DNA of 64,000 bases, taken from NCBI RefSeq assembly GCF_900102895.1, contig NZ_FNGD01000001.1:310001-374000 (forward strand). The letters are read 5' to 3'. This DNA comes from Arthrobacter sp. ov407 (lineage in GTDB: Bacteria; Actinomycetota; Actinomycetes; Actinomycetales; Micrococcaceae). A program made the position numbers and the translations under genes. The notes beneath the pieces were generated by a model. It saw only the letters and a list, made by a program, of their open reading frames with translations. It was not told the origin of the DNA and did no database searches. This document shows, piece by piece, positions 52,121-61,774 of this stretch (position 1 is its first letter; the number at the start of each line of letters is the position of its first letter).

Positions 52121-54453
52121 GAACCCCCGTCTCCACCTACCGGCTGCAGATCCGTCCCGGCTTTACGCTGCAGGACGCCGCGCAGACCGTGCCGTACCTG
52201 AAGTCGCTGGGCGTGGACTGGATCTATCTCTCGCCGATCCTCACGGCGGAGCAGGGTTCGGACCACGGTTACGACGTCACCGATCCCGCCGCCATTGATC
52301 CGGACCGGGGCGGCGCGGAAGGCCTGCTGGCGGCGTCGACGGCCGCACGGGAAGCCGGCATGGGCGTGCTGGTCGATATCGTGCCCAACCATGTCGGCGT
52401 CGCGACCCCGGCCCAGAACCCGTGGTGGTGGTCCCTCCTGAAGGAGGGGCAGCAGTCCCGCTACGCCCAGGCGTTCGACATCGACTGGGACTTTGGCGGC
52501 GGCCGCGTGCGGATCCCCGTGCTGGGCGCGGACTCGGACGTTGACGCGCTTGAGATCCGTGACGGGGAACTGCGCTACTACGACCACCGCTTTCCGCTCG
52601 CCGAGGGCACCTATACCGAGGGTGACTCCACTGCCGATGACCCCCGCGCGGTCCACGACCGGCAGCACTATGAGCTGATCGGCTGGCGCCGGGCGGACAC
52701 GGACCTGAACTACCGCCGGTTCTTTGCCGTCAACAGCCTGGCCGGGATCCGCGTGGAGCTTCCCGAGGTCTTCGATGAAGCCCACGCGGAGGTTGTGCGC
52801 TGGTTCCGGGAAGGGCTCGTCGACGGGCTGCGGATCGACCACCCGGACGGCCTCGCCGATCCGGAGGGATACCTGCACCGGCTGCGCGAGGTCACGGGCG
52901 GCAGTTACCTGCTGATCGAGAAGATCCTGGAACCGGGCGAGAGCCTGCCGGCCGGCTTCGAGTGCGAGGGCACCACCGGCTACGACGCCCTCGCGGACGT
53001 GGACCGGGTATTCGTCGACGCCGCCGGACAGGGCCAGCTCGACGCTCTCGACGCCGAACTGCGTGGCGGCGCTGCCGACTACGACGAAATGATCCGCGGC
53101 ACTAAACGCCGGATCACGGACGGCATTCTGCATTCTGAAATGCTCCGGCTGGCACGACTGGTCCCGGCCGGAGCAGGCTTGGCCCAGGACGCCGCGGCGG
53201 ACGCACTGTCCGAGATCATTGCCGCGTTTCCGGTCTACCGCAGCTACCTGCCGGAGGGCGCAGACGTCCTCAAGGAAGCCTGCGAACTCGCTGTCCGCCG
53301 TCGCCCCGAACTGGAAGGCCCCGTCGGCGTGCTCCTGCCGCTCCTGCTTAATGCCGGTCCTGGCGCGGACGCCGAACTGGGCATCCGCTTCCAGCAGACC
53401 TCCGGGATGGTCATGGCCAAGGGCGTGGAAGACACCGCGTTCTTCCGCTACACCCGGTTGGGCACCCTGACCGAAGTCGGCGCCGACCCCACCGAGTTTG
53501 CCGTGACGCCGGAGGAATTCCACACCCGGATGGCCCGCCGCCAGGCCGAACAGCCGCTGTCCATGACGACGCTCAGTACGCACGACACCAAGCGCAGCGA
53601 GGACACCCGCGCCCGCATCTCGGTCCTCGCGGAGCTGGCCCCGGAATGGCAGGAATCCCTGCAGCGGCTGCAGAAGCTGGCGCCCCTGCCGGACGGGCCG
53701 CTGGCCAACCTGCTGTGGCAGGCCATCGCGGGCGCCTGGCCCGCGGACCGCGACCGGCTGCAGTCCTACGCGCAAAAAGCTGCCCGGGAAGCCGGGAACT
53801 CGACCAACTGGATCGATCCGGACGAGGCTTTCGAGGCGAAACTTTCAGCCGCCGTCGACGCCGCTTTCGACACCCCGGAGGTGACGGCGGAGCTGGAGTC
53901 CCTCGTGGCGCTGCTGGAGCCGTACGGGGCCGCCAACTCGCTCGGCGCCAAGCTGGTGCAGCTCACCATGCCCGGCGTGCCGGACGTGTACCAGGGCACC
54001 GAGTTCTGGGACCGCTCGCTGACCGATCCGGACAACCGGCGGCCGTTCGACTTCGGCGCCCGCCGGCGCGCCCTCGCCGCGCTCGACGCCGGTGAGCGTC
54101 CGACGTCGTTCCTGGATGAGGCAGCGAAACTCCTTGTCACCTCGCGGGCCCTGCGCCTGCGGCGGGACCGGCCGGAACTGTTCACCGGATACACGCCGGT
54201 CACGGCCACGGGCACCGCCGCTGCGCACCTGCTCGCCTTTGACCGCGGAACACCCTCAGCCCCGGGCGCGCTGACGCTCGCCACCCGGCTACCCCGCGGC
54301 CTGGAGCAGCGCGGCGGATGGCAGGGCACGACCATCGAACTCGCCGCGGCCATGGCCGATGAACTGACCGGTTCAACGCACGGTCCGGGCACCGTAGCCG
54401 TGGGGGAAATCCTGCGGGACTACCCGGTGGCCCTCCTGGTGCCCACCGCCTAA
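52117..54453 (+). CDS. treY: Maltooligosyl trehalose synthase
   Basis: A 778-residue GH13 enzyme that turns the reducing-end alpha-1,4 bond of maltooligosaccharides into the alpha,alpha-1,1 bond of trehalose. It starts [21 protein letters not shown] and shows DIVPNHVGV, nucleophile Asp241 in [23 protein letters not shown] and [15 protein letters not shown], the last highly specific for TreY. It overlaps glgX by 4 bp; treZ follows at 42 bp. Confidence 0.95.
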   Translation: MRTPVSTYRLQIRPGFTLQDAAQTVPYLKSLGVDWIYLSPILTAEQGSDHGYDVTDPAAIDPDRGGAEGLLAASTAAREAGMGVLVDIVPNHVGVATPAQNPWWWSLLKEGQQSRYAQAFDIDWDFGGGRVRIPVLGADSDVDALEIRDGELRYYDHRFPLAEGTYTEGDSTADDPRAVHDRQHYELIGWRRADTDLNYRRFFAVNSLAGIRVELPEVFDEAHAEVVRWFREGLVDGLRIDHPDGLADPEGYLHRLREVTGGSYLLIEKILEPGESLPAGFECEGTTGYDALADVDRVFVDAAGQGQLDALDAELRGGAADYDEMIRGTKRRITDGILHSEMLRLARLVPAGAGLAQDAAADALSEIIAAFPVYRSYLPEGADVLKEACELAVRRRPELEGPVGVLLPLLLNAGPGADAELGIRFQQTSGMVMAKGVEDTAFFRYTRLGTLTEVGADPTEFAVTPEEFHTRMARRQAEQPLSMTTLSTHDTKRSEDTRARISVLAELAPEWQESLQRLQKLAPLPDGPLANLLWQAIAGAWPADRDRLQSYAQKAAREAGNSTNWIDPDEAFEAKLSAAVDAAFDTPEVTAELESLVALLEPYGAANSLGAKLVQLTMPGVPDVYQGTEFWDRSLTDPDNRRPFDFGARRRALAALDAGERPTSFLDEAAKLLVTSRALRLRRDRPELFTGYTPVTATGTAAAHLLAFDRGTPSAPGALTLATRLPRGLEQRGGWQGTTIELAAAMADELTGSTHGPGTVAVGEILRDYPVALLVPTA

Positions 54454-54495
54454 GCAGTCCTTGAAGTACCGACATTTGGGGAACGGAAGAACGCC

Positions 54496-56274
54496 ATGAC
54501 CTTGCCTGCACACGGAAGCGACCGCTTCGATCTCTGGGCTCCCGAAGCGCAGGCGGTCACGCTCCTCGCTGACGGCCGGAAGTATGACATGACCCGCCGC
54601 GGCGGGGAGGCGCCCGGCTGGTGGACGGCCTCCGGGGCGCCCGCCGCCGGGGACGTGGACTACGGCTACCTGGTGGACGGGGACCCCACCCCGCTGCCGG
54701 ACCCGCGCTCCCGCCGCCAGCCCGCGGGTGTCCACGCGCTCTCCCGCACGTTCGACGCCGGAAGCCACCAGTGGGCTGACGGCCAATGGGCGGGACGGGA
54801 ACTCAAGGGCGCCGTCATCTACGAACTCCACGTGGGCACCTTCACGCCGGAGGGAACACTGGACGCCGCCGCGGGGAAGCTGGAGTACCTGGCGGAGCTG
54901 GGCATCGACTTCGTGGAGCTGCTGCCGGTCAACGGGTTCAACGGCACGCACAACTGGGGATACGACGGCGTCCTCTGGTACGCCGTGCACGAGGGCTACG
55001 GCGGACCTGCCGCTTACCAGCGCTTCGTCGACGCCGCCCACGCCGCCGGTCTTGGCGTCATCCAGGATGTGGTCTACAACCACCTCGGCCCCAGCGGCAA
55101 CTACCTTCCGCGGTTCGGGCCCTACCTGAAATCGGGGGAGGGCAACACCTGGGGCAACTCCGTCAACCTGGACGGCCCGGAGTCGGACGAGGTGCGCCGC
55201 TACATCCTGGACAACGCCGCGATGTGGCTGCGGGACTACCACGTGGACGGCCTGCGGCTGGACGCCGTGCACGCCTTCAAGGACGAGCGGGCAGTGCACC
55301 TGCTGGAGGACTTCGGCGCCCTCGCCGACGAAATCTCCGCCGAGACCGGGCGCCCGGCCACGATGATCGCGGAATCGGACCTGAATAACCCGCGCCTGCT
55401 CTACCCGCGGGACACCAACGGCTACGGGCTGGCCGGGCAGTGGAGCGACGACTTCCACCACGCCGTCCACGTCAACGTCAGCGGCGAGACCACGGGCTAC
55501 TACGCCGACTTCGACTCGCTCGGGGCACTCGCCAAGGTCCTGGAGCGCGGTTTCTTCCACGACGGCAGCTACTCCAGCTTCCGCGCCCGCCACCACGGCC
55601 GGCCCATCAACCCCGCCCAGGTCCACCCCGCCGCGCTGGTGGTGTGCAGCCAGAACCACGACCAGATCGGCAACCGGGCCACCGGGGACAGGCTGTCCCA
55701 GACCCTGGGCTACGGGCAGCTCGCGCTCGCCGCCGTCGCCACCCTGACCTCGCCGTTCACGCCCATGCTGTTCATGGGCGAGGAATACGGGGCCACCACC
55801 CCGTGGCAGTTCTTCACCTCCCACCCGGAGCCCGAGCTGGGCAAGGCGACGGCCGAGGGCCGGATCAGGGAGTTCGAGCGGATGGGCTGGGACCCCGCCG
55901 TCGTGCCCGATCCGCAGGATCCGGAGACCTTCACCCGGTCCAAGCTCGACTGGGCCGAGGCCACCGGAGGGGACCACGCCCGCCTCCTGGAGCTGTACCG
56001 TGCGCTGATCGCTCTGCGTCGCACCACACCGGACCTGACGGAACCCGGCTTCGAGGACACCGCCGTCGACGTCCGCGAGGACGAGGGCTGGCTGCTGCTG
56101 CGCCGCGGCCGCACCGAGGTGGCGATGAACTTTTCCGCCGGGGAGCGGCGGATCCCGGTCCGCGGGGCCACTCTCGCACTGGCCACGGACGACGCCGTCC
56201 GGCTCGAGGACTCCTCGGGGGACGGCGGACAGATCGAGCTTCCAGGCCACAGCGCCGCGATTCTCATCAACTAA
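54496..56274 (+). CDS. treZ: Malto-oligosyltrehalose trehalohydrolase
   Basis: A 592-residue GH13 enzyme that releases free trehalose from the TreY product. An N-terminal CBM48-like domain ([19 protein letters not shown]) is followed by the barrel with [13 protein letters not shown], nucleophile Asp256 in [11 protein letters not shown], acid/base Glu293 in MIAESDLN and [10 protein letters not shown]. With GlgX and TreY it makes a glycogen-to-trehalose route for stress protection. It ends 15 bp before the aldo/keto reductase. Confidence 0.95.
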   Translation: MTLPAHGSDRFDLWAPEAQAVTLLADGRKYDMTRRGGEAPGWWTASGAPAAGDVDYGYLVDGDPTPLPDPRSRRQPAGVHALSRTFDAGSHQWADGQWAGRELKGAVIYELHVGTFTPEGTLDAAAGKLEYLAELGIDFVELLPVNGFNGTHNWGYDGVLWYAVHEGYGGPAAYQRFVDAAHAAGLGVIQDVVYNHLGPSGNYLPRFGPYLKSGEGNTWGNSVNLDGPESDEVRRYILDNAAMWLRDYHVDGLRLDAVHAFKDERAVHLLEDFGALADEISAETGRPATMIAESDLNNPRLLYPRDTNGYGLAGQWSDDFHHAVHVNVSGETTGYYADFDSLGALAKVLERGFFHDGSYSSFRARHHGRPINPAQVHPAALVVCSQNHDQIGNRATGDRLSQTLGYGQLALAAVATLTSPFTPMLFMGEEYGATTPWQFFTSHPEPELGKATAEGRIREFERMGWDPAVVPDPQDPETFTRSKLDWAEATGGDHARLLELYRALIALRRTTPDLTEPGFEDTAVDVREDEGWLLLRRGRTEVAMNFSAGERRIPVRGATLALATDDAVRLEDSSGDGGQIELPGHSAAILIN

Positions 56275-56289
56275 GGCAGGATAGAACGC

Positions 56290-57327
56290 ATGACTTATTT
56301 GGCAGCTGACACCCGCTACGATTCCATGCCCTACCGCCGCGTGGGACGCAGCGGCCTGAAACTCCCGGCCATCTCATTGGGCCTGTGGCATAACTTCGGC
56401 GACGACAAGCCGTTTGAGACCCAGCGCGCCATCCTGCGCCGCGCCTTCGACCTCGGCGTCAACCACTTCGACCTCGCCAACAACTACGGCCCGGAGGCCG
56501 GCGCCGCCGAAACGAACTTCGGCCGCCACCTCAAGGACGACTTCCGTCCGTACCGCGACGAACTCATCATCTCCACCAAGGCCGGCTACGACATGTGGCC
56601 GGGCCCGTTCGGCGAATGGGGATCCCGCAAATATCTCCTCGCCAGCCTGGACCAGTCGCTGGACCGGATGGGCCTGGACTACGTGGACATCTTCTACAGC
56701 CACCGCCCGGACCCCGAGACGCCGATGGAAGAGACCATGGGCGCCCTGGACCAGGCCGTGCGCTCCGGCAAGGCGCTCTACGCCGGCATCTCGTCCTACA
56801 CCCCGGAACAGACCCTCGAAGCGGCGCGGATCCTCAAGGAACTCGGCACCCCGCTGCTGATCCACCAGCCCAGCTACTCCATGCTCAACCGCTGGACCGA
56901 GAACGGCAGCCCCAATCTCTACGAGGTGCTGGAGCAGGTGGGCGCCGGGTCCATCGCGTTCTCGCCGCTGGCGCAGGGCATGCTCACCGACCGGTACCTC
57001 AAGGGCATTCCGGCGGACTCCCGCGCCGCCCAGCACAAGTCCTTGGACGAAGGCACGATCACCGAGGACAAGCTGGACCGCGTGCGCGGGCTCAACCGGA
57101 TCGCCGAGGGCCGCGGGCAGACGCTGGCGCAGCTGGCCATCGCCTGGATCCTGCGCGAGCAGGGCAAGGGCTCGTCCGTCACGTCCGCACTGGTCGGCGC
57201 CTCCAGCGTCCGGCAGCTCGAGGACACCCTGTCCGCGATCAACAACCTGGATTTCACGGCCGATGAGGTCGACGCGATCGATGAGTTCGCCGTCGAATCC
57301 GACATCAACCTGTGGGCCCAGAAGTAG
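56290..57327 (+). CDS. mgrA: Aldo/keto reductase, L-glyceraldehyde-3-phosphate reductase type
   Basis: A 345-residue NADPH-dependent AKR of the YghZ/MgrA type. The tetrad is visible: Asp in NHFDLANNYG, Tyr in NNYGPEAG, Lys in ISTKAGYDMWPGP and His in YSHRPDPETPMEETM. The GPFGEWGSRKYLLASLDQSL segment is typical of this subgroup, which detoxifies L-glyceraldehyde-3-phosphate and methylglyoxal. It lies 15 bp after treZ and may be co-transcribed. The symbol is by resemblance. Confidence 0.85.
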   Translation: MTYLAADTRYDSMPYRRVGRSGLKLPAISLGLWHNFGDDKPFETQRAILRRAFDLGVNHFDLANNYGPEAGAAETNFGRHLKDDFRPYRDELIISTKAGYDMWPGPFGEWGSRKYLLASLDQSLDRMGLDYVDIFYSHRPDPETPMEETMGALDQAVRSGKALYAGISSYTPEQTLEAARILKELGTPLLIHQPSYSMLNRWTENGSPNLYEVLEQVGAGSIAFSPLAQGMLTDRYLKGIPADSRAAQHKSLDEGTITEDKLDRVRGLNRIAEGRGQTLAQLAIAWILREQGKGSSVTSALVGASSVRQLEDTLSAINNLDFTADEVDAIDEFAVESDINLWAQK

Positions 57328-57361
57328 CCGGTACCCGCACTTAACCCGCACTTAATACAAG

Positions 57362-57396
57362 CGCCGGGGCCGCGGGGAACAACCGCGGCCCCGGCG
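57362..57396 (+). terminator. Terminator after the aldo/keto reductase
   Basis: A perfect 14-bp stem CGCCGGGGCCGCGG / CCGCGGCCCCGGCG with a 7-nt loop begins 35 bp after the stop codon. No T-run. It ends the glgX-to-reductase transcript. Confidence 0.85.
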
Positions 57397-57404
57397 GTGT
57401 TGAC

Positions 57405-57432
57405 TAGACTACTAAGGGCGCCTTACGGCGCC
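57405..57432 (+). promoter_or_regulatory. Candidate -10 and leader hairpin of ino1
   Basis: TAGACT (57405-57410) is a candidate -10. The expected start site is at or next to a perfect hairpin GGCGCC-TTAC-GGCGCC (57417-57432). No good -35 fits because the terminator occupies that place. Confidence 0.35.
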
Positions 57433-57502
57433 GTGTCCGCCTGCCGCCGCCGCACAACAAAGTGCGGCCGCGCCGGTCACCCTTGTTCTCAAAAGGAGTT
57501 CC

Positions 57503-58588
57503 GTGTCTTCACATCCGATTCGTGTTGCAATCGTCGGCGTAGGTAACTGCGCCACTTCGCTGGTCCAGGGCGTCCAGTACTACAAAGACGCCGACCCCAA
57601 GGCCACGATTCCGGGCCTGATGCACGTGGAGTTCGGCCAGTACCACGTCGGCGACGTCGAGTTCGTTGCCGCGTTCGACGTCGACGGCAAGAAGGTGGGC
57701 CAGGATCTGTCCGCCGCCATCCTGGCCAGCGAAAACAACACCATCAAGATCGCCGACGTCCCGCCGACCGGTGTCACCGTCCAGCGCGGCCACACCCTGG
57801 ACGGCCTTGGCAAGTACTACCTCGAGACCATCGAGCAGTCCCCGGAAGAGCCCGTCGACGTCGTCCAGGCCCTCAAGGACGCCAAGGTTGACGTCATGGT
57901 CTGCTACTTGCCGGTCGGCTCCCAGCAGGCCGCCGAGTTCTACGCCCAGTGCGCGATCGATGCCGGCGTGGCGTTCGTAAACGCCCTGCCGGTGTTCCTG
58001 GCCGGCACCAAGGAGTGGGCGGACAAGTTCACCGCCGCGGGCGTGCCGATCGTGGGCGATGACATCAAGAGCCAGATTGGTGCCACCATCACGCACCGCG
58101 TCATGGCCAAGCTGTTCGAGGACCGCGGCGTCACCCTGGACCGCACGTACCAGCTGAACGTCGGCGGCAACATGGACTTCAAGAACATGCTCGAGCGCGA
58201 CCGGCTGGAGTCCAAGAAGATCTCCAAGACCCAGGCCGTCACCTCCAACGTCGAGGCCGAGCTCGCCGCCAAGGACGTCCACATCGGCCCGTCGGACTAC
58301 GTCCAGTGGCTCGATGACCGCAAGTGGGCCTTCGTCCGCCTCGAAGGCCGCAACTTCGGCGACGCCCCGGTGTCCCTGGAATACAAGCTCGAAGTCTGGG
58401 ACTCGCCCAACTCCGCCGGCGTGATCATCGACGCCATCCGCGCCGCCAAGATCGGCCTGGACCGCGGCATCGGCGGCCCGCTGGTCTCGGCGTCGAGCTA
58501 CTTCATGAAGTCCCCGCCGGAGCAGTTCAACGACGACCTCGCCCGTGAAAAGGTCGAGGCCTTCATCCGCGGCGACCTAGAGCGCTAA
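57503..58588 (+). CDS. ino1: Inositol-3-phosphate synthase
   Basis: A 361-residue NAD-dependent enzyme (glucose-6-phosphate to 1D-myo-inositol-3-phosphate) of the short actinobacterial type. The Rossmann motif is [13 protein letters not shown] near residue 10. [31 protein letters not shown] and [13 protein letters not shown] are family-specific. The start is GTG 57503 after AAGGAGTTCC. The product feeds MshA, encoded ~3 kb downstream, and inositol phospholipids. Confidence 0.95.
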   Translation: MSSHPIRVAIVGVGNCATSLVQGVQYYKDADPKATIPGLMHVEFGQYHVGDVEFVAAFDVDGKKVGQDLSAAILASENNTIKIADVPPTGVTVQRGHTLDGLGKYYLETIEQSPEEPVDVVQALKDAKVDVMVCYLPVGSQQAAEFYAQCAIDAGVAFVNALPVFLAGTKEWADKFTAAGVPIVGDDIKSQIGATITHRVMAKLFEDRGVTLDRTYQLNVGGNMDFKNMLERDRLESKKISKTQAVTSNVEAELAAKDVHIGPSDYVQWLDDRKWAFVRLEGRNFGDAPVSLEYKLEVWDSPNSAGVIIDAIRAAKIGLDRGIGGPLVSASSYFMKSPPEQFNDDLAREKVEAFIRGDLER

Positions 58589-58600
58589 CCGCCTTCCCCC

Positions 58601-58731
58601 CGACGCTCCCGCACGTTTGGGGTGTTCTGATCCGACGCTCCCGCACGTTTGGTGTGTGTTGATCCGACGCTCCCGCACGTTTGGGGTGTTCTGACACGAC
58701 GCTCCCGCACCTTTGGTGCGGGAGCGTCGTG
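58601..58731. repeat. Tandem 32-bp repeats ending in a perfect hairpin, between convergent genes
   Basis: Units begin CGACGCTCCCGCACGTTTGG at 58601, 58633 and 58665 with exact 32-bp spacing. A fourth start at 58697 turns into a perfect 17-bp stem (CACGACGCTCCCGCACC / GGTGCGGGAGCGTCGTG, 58695-58731, TTT loop). All four copies carry the same 5' arm, so each can in principle pair with the single 3' arm. It lies 13 bp after ino1 and 70 bp before the convergent DUF559 gene, so it probably terminates both. Confidence 0.8.
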
Positions 58732-58802
58732 CGTCCGGCGTGGGTGCGGGTGTATACGGGAGACGATCCCTCACAGGTGGTGAGCACCCGCCCGATCCTC
58801 CC

Positions 58803-59795
58803 TCACGTTGTGCCGATATCGGCGGATCGCTCCCTCAAGACTGGGTTGGAAAAGCCAGCTGCGGCCGAGGGGCTGAGATACGCGGCGCGGAGGATTCGCT
58901 TGATCCTGGCGGTGGCGCCCGCGAAGCCGTCCGCAAGGTCGTCCTTGGTCAGGACGAGCACCGTCCATCCCGCTGCCTCGAAGGCCTTGTCGCGGCGACG
59001 GTCGCTGAAGATCTGAGCGGGCAGCAGATGGTGCCCGCCGTCGTACTGGACAGCCAGCCGGCGGCGCCGATACCCAAGGTCCGCCGTCGGTGAGGCCGGA
59101 CTTTCCGGGCGCAGCTGGAGCTGCAGTTCCGGTTCCGGGAGCCCAGCGTCGCACATCGCCAGGCGCAGCAGTGTTTCCGGAGCGGAATCGGATCCCACTC
59201 GCATCAAGTCCAGTGCCGCGCGGGCGCGGACTATTCCCTGCAAATTCGGGTGGCGGCTCACCATCGAACGCAGCCCATCGATAGTCGCGAAGGGCTCGTT
59301 CCGTCCCTCCAACCCGAACCGGGGAATCCGAACGAGCTCGTCGCCCATGCAGACCAATTCCGACAGGCTCAACCGCCGGGCGAGGTCGAGCCATGTCCGG
59401 GGACGCGTGCTGATCCGGATGCCGTCCGTCGTTTCGACCTCACCTTCCAAAGCCAGAACCGTGTGCCCGACGATGCCCTTGCGCCGGACCTCGGGCAGCA
59501 CCCGTGGCTTGCTGAGGTGCAGCTCCTCAGAGTCCGAAAGCCATGGAGGCAAGAGCTGGCATCGGAGCCTGGCGGCCGTGACATGCGAGATCCAGGCCCC
59601 TGGCGACGCGGCGGACAGTGCGCGAGCCGCCGTCTCCAACTCGAAGCTCCATTCCGCGGGCCGGTAGAGACCCCGGCTGATATGACGGATGTCGGGCTGT
59701 CTGAGTCTGGTTCTCGGCACTCCCGCCGACCGGGCAGCCGCGATGGTGAAGGGCGCTGCGCCGAGTGGGCCGGGAAGTTCCGTGCGCGTTCTCAT
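58803..59795 (-). CDS. DUF559-domain protein with AbiEi-like N-terminal region
   Basis: A ~330-residue cytoplasmic protein. The N-terminal part (FTIAAARSAGVPRTRLRQPDIRHISRGLYRP) resembles the winged-helix of AbiEi-type antitoxins. The C-terminal ~110 residues have the DUF559 (Vsr-like nuclease fold) pattern PETLLRLAMCDAGLPEPELQLQL ... ADLGYRRRRLAVQYDGGHHL ... RDKAFEAAGWTVLVLTKDDL. Such proteins are abundant in actinobacteria, usually without proven function. ATG 59795 has no Shine-Dalgarno but CACAAT ends 6 nt upstream. 32-bp-period repeats lie on both sides. Confidence 0.8.
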   Translation of the reverse strand: MRTRTELPGPLGAAPFTIAAARSAGVPRTRLRQPDIRHISRGLYRPAEWSFELETAARALSAASPGAWISHVTAARLRCQLLPPWLSDSEELHLSKPRVLPEVRRKGIVGHTVLALEGEVETTDGIRISTRPRTWLDLARRLSLSELVCMGDELVRIPRFGLEGRNEPFATIDGLRSMVSRHPNLQGIVRARAALDLMRVGSDSAPETLLRLAMCDAGLPEPELQLQLRPESPASPTADLGYRRRRLAVQYDGGHHLLPAQIFSDRRRDKAFEAAGWTVLVLTKDDLADGFAGATARIKRILRAAYLSPSAAAGFSNPVLRERSADIGTT

Positions 59796-59898
59796 GGTCG
59801 CATTGTGAGCCCATTTGAAATGGCGTGCAGGAGTTATCCACAGGTGTCCCAAATCGGTCCGCGGAGGCGGGCACGGGTTCCGGCGACCCCGGCCTTGG

Positions 59899-59986
59899 GG
59901 GATGCAGGATGTGAGGGTGCGTCGGGTGGCGGGATGCAGGATGTGAGGGAGGGGCGGGTGGGGGACGCAGGATGTGAGGGGGCGTC
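59899..59986. repeat. Three tandem ~32-bp repeats downstream of fhs
   Basis: GGGATGCAGGATGTGAGGG starts at 59899 and 59931, and a variant (GGGACGCAGGATGTGAGGG) at 59962. The last one runs into the fhs stop codon through GGCGTC, allowing a GACGC / GCGTC mini-hairpin on the minus strand. The core differs from the 58601 array but the period is the same. Confidence 0.7.
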
Positions 59987-61698
59987 TAGAAGAGGCCGAC
60001 GGGGTTGCCGGCGTCGTCCACGTCCATCCGCATCGCTGCCGGAACCTTGGGCAGGCCGGGCATGGTCATGACCGCGCCGGTGAGAGCAACGATAAAGCCC
60101 GCGCCGGTCTTGGGGATGAGGTCCCGGACGTGGATGGTGAAGCCCTTGGGGGCGCCGACCCGGCTGGCGTCGTCAGTGAAGGAGTACTGGGTCTTCGCCA
60201 TGCACACGGGCATCCCGGACCAGCCGTTCTTCTCGATCTCCGCCAGCCGTTTGAGCGCGGGCACCGAGAAGTCAACGCCGTCGGCACCGTAGACTTCCTG
60301 CACGATGGTCCGGATCTTGTCCTCCACAGACATCTCCAGCGGGTACAGGTGCCGGAAGCCGTGCGGGGTGTCGATCGCGGCCGCGACCTTGGCCGCGAGC
60401 TCGTCCCCGCCGTCGCCACCCCCGCCGCGGCCCCAGACATCGGCCACCGCAGCCTGGACCCCCTCCGCGGCGCACCACTGAAGCAGCCAGTCCAGCTCCT
60501 CGGCGGTGTCCGTGCCGAATTTGTTGACCGCCACCACCGGGATGATGCCGAACTTCTCGACGTTGCGGATGTGGCGCTGGAGATTGGCGACGCCGGCGGC
60601 CAGCGCCCCCACGTTCGGCTCCGTGAGCCGGTCTTTCGGCACGCCGCCGTGCATCTTGAGCGCCCGGACGGTGGCCACGAGGACGACGGCGGACGGGGCG
60701 ACATCGGCCATCCGCGCCTTGATGTCCATGTACTTTTCGGCACCGAGGTCCGCGCCGAAACCGGCCTCGGTGATGACGATGTCCGCCAGGCTGCGGGCCG
60801 TCTGCGTGGCGATCAGTGAGTTGCAGCCGTGGGCGATGTTGGCGAAGGGCCCGCCGTGCACCAGGGCCGGGGTGCCGGCGATGGTCTGCACGAGGTTGGG
60901 CTTGATCGCGTCTTTGAGCAGCATGGTCAGGGCGCCCTGGACGCCGAGGTTGGCCACCGTGACGGGCTGGCGGTCGTAGGTGTAGCCGAACGTGATCCGG
61001 CCCAGCCGCTCACGCAAATCGTTGAGGTCCGTGGCGAGGCAGAACACGGCCATGATTTCCGAGGCCACGGTGATGTCGAAGCCGTCCTGCCGCGGCGTGC
61101 CCTGGGTCGGCCCGCCCAGGCCGATCACGACCTCCCGGAGGGACCGGTCGTTCATGTCCAGGACGCGCTTGAACGTCATCCGGCGGGGATCGATGTTGAG
61201 TTCGTTGCCCTGGAAGATGTGGTTGTCCACGAGGGCCATGAGGGCGTTGTTCGCCGAGGTGATGGCGTGGAAGTCGCCGGTAAAGTGCAGGTTGATCTGG
61301 TCCATCGGCAGCACCTGGGAGTAGCCGCCGCCGGTGGCGCCTCCCTTCATGCCCAGGATGGGGCCGAGCGAGGGTTCGCGCAGCGCGATCATCACGCTGT
61401 GCCCGGCCCGGGCCAGGGAATCCGCGAGCCCCACCGTGGTGGTGGACTTTCCCTCGCCCGCGGGGGTGGGCGACATCGCCGAGACCAGCACCACCTTGCC
61501 GGGGGTGCGCCTGGGGGTTCCCGCCGGCACAGTCAGCTTCGCCGGATCGATCTTGGCCTTGTAGGGTCCGTAGAGTTCCAGTGCGTCCGGGTTGATGCCG
61601 GCGGCCGCCGCGATCTCCCCGATCGGCTTCATAACGGCCCGCTGGGCAATCTCCAGGTCGCTCGGTACGTTGTTCCCGGCAGTGGTGGTCTCAGACAT
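59986..61698 (-). CDS. fhs: Formate-tetrahydrofolate ligase
   Basis: A 570-residue ATP-dependent ligase that makes 10-formyl-tetrahydrofolate from formate. The nucleotide loop [15 protein letters not shown] is at 77-91. [36 protein letters not shown] and [14 protein letters not shown] are highly conserved, and the C-terminal [29 protein letters not shown] is complete. ATG 61698 follows GAAGGACAAAG. It feeds one-carbon units to purines and initiator tRNA. Confidence 0.96.
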   Translation of the reverse strand: MSETTTAGNNVPSDLEIAQRAVMKPIGEIAAAAGINPDALELYGPYKAKIDPAKLTVPAGTPRRTPGKVVLVSAMSPTPAGEGKSTTTVGLADSLARAGHSVMIALREPSLGPILGMKGGATGGGYSQVLPMDQINLHFTGDFHAITSANNALMALVDNHIFQGNELNIDPRRMTFKRVLDMNDRSLREVVIGLGGPTQGTPRQDGFDITVASEIMAVFCLATDLNDLRERLGRITFGYTYDRQPVTVANLGVQGALTMLLKDAIKPNLVQTIAGTPALVHGGPFANIAHGCNSLIATQTARSLADIVITEAGFGADLGAEKYMDIKARMADVAPSAVVLVATVRALKMHGGVPKDRLTEPNVGALAAGVANLQRHIRNVEKFGIIPVVAVNKFGTDTAEELDWLLQWCAAEGVQAAVADVWGRGGGGDGGDELAAKVAAAIDTPHGFRHLYPLEMSVEDKIRTIVQEVYGADGVDFSVPALKRLAEIEKNGWSGMPVCMAKTQYSFTDDASRVGAPKGFTIHVRDLIPKTGAGFIVALTGAVMTMPGLPKVPAAMRMDVDDAGNPVGLF

Positions 61699-61774
61699 CT
61701 TTGTCCTTCGGCTCGTGGCGTCGGCGGGTTTGTCCCGGTCCGGTGTTTCCGGGCGGGCTTAGGGCGGATCCGGT

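Noticed and set aside
58601..58731. Possible CRISPR array (32-bp periodic repeats)
   Set aside because: Repeats are directly adjacent with no unique spacers, there are only three full units, the last is part of a hairpin, and no cas gene is present. The same holds for 59899-59986 and 12717-12817.
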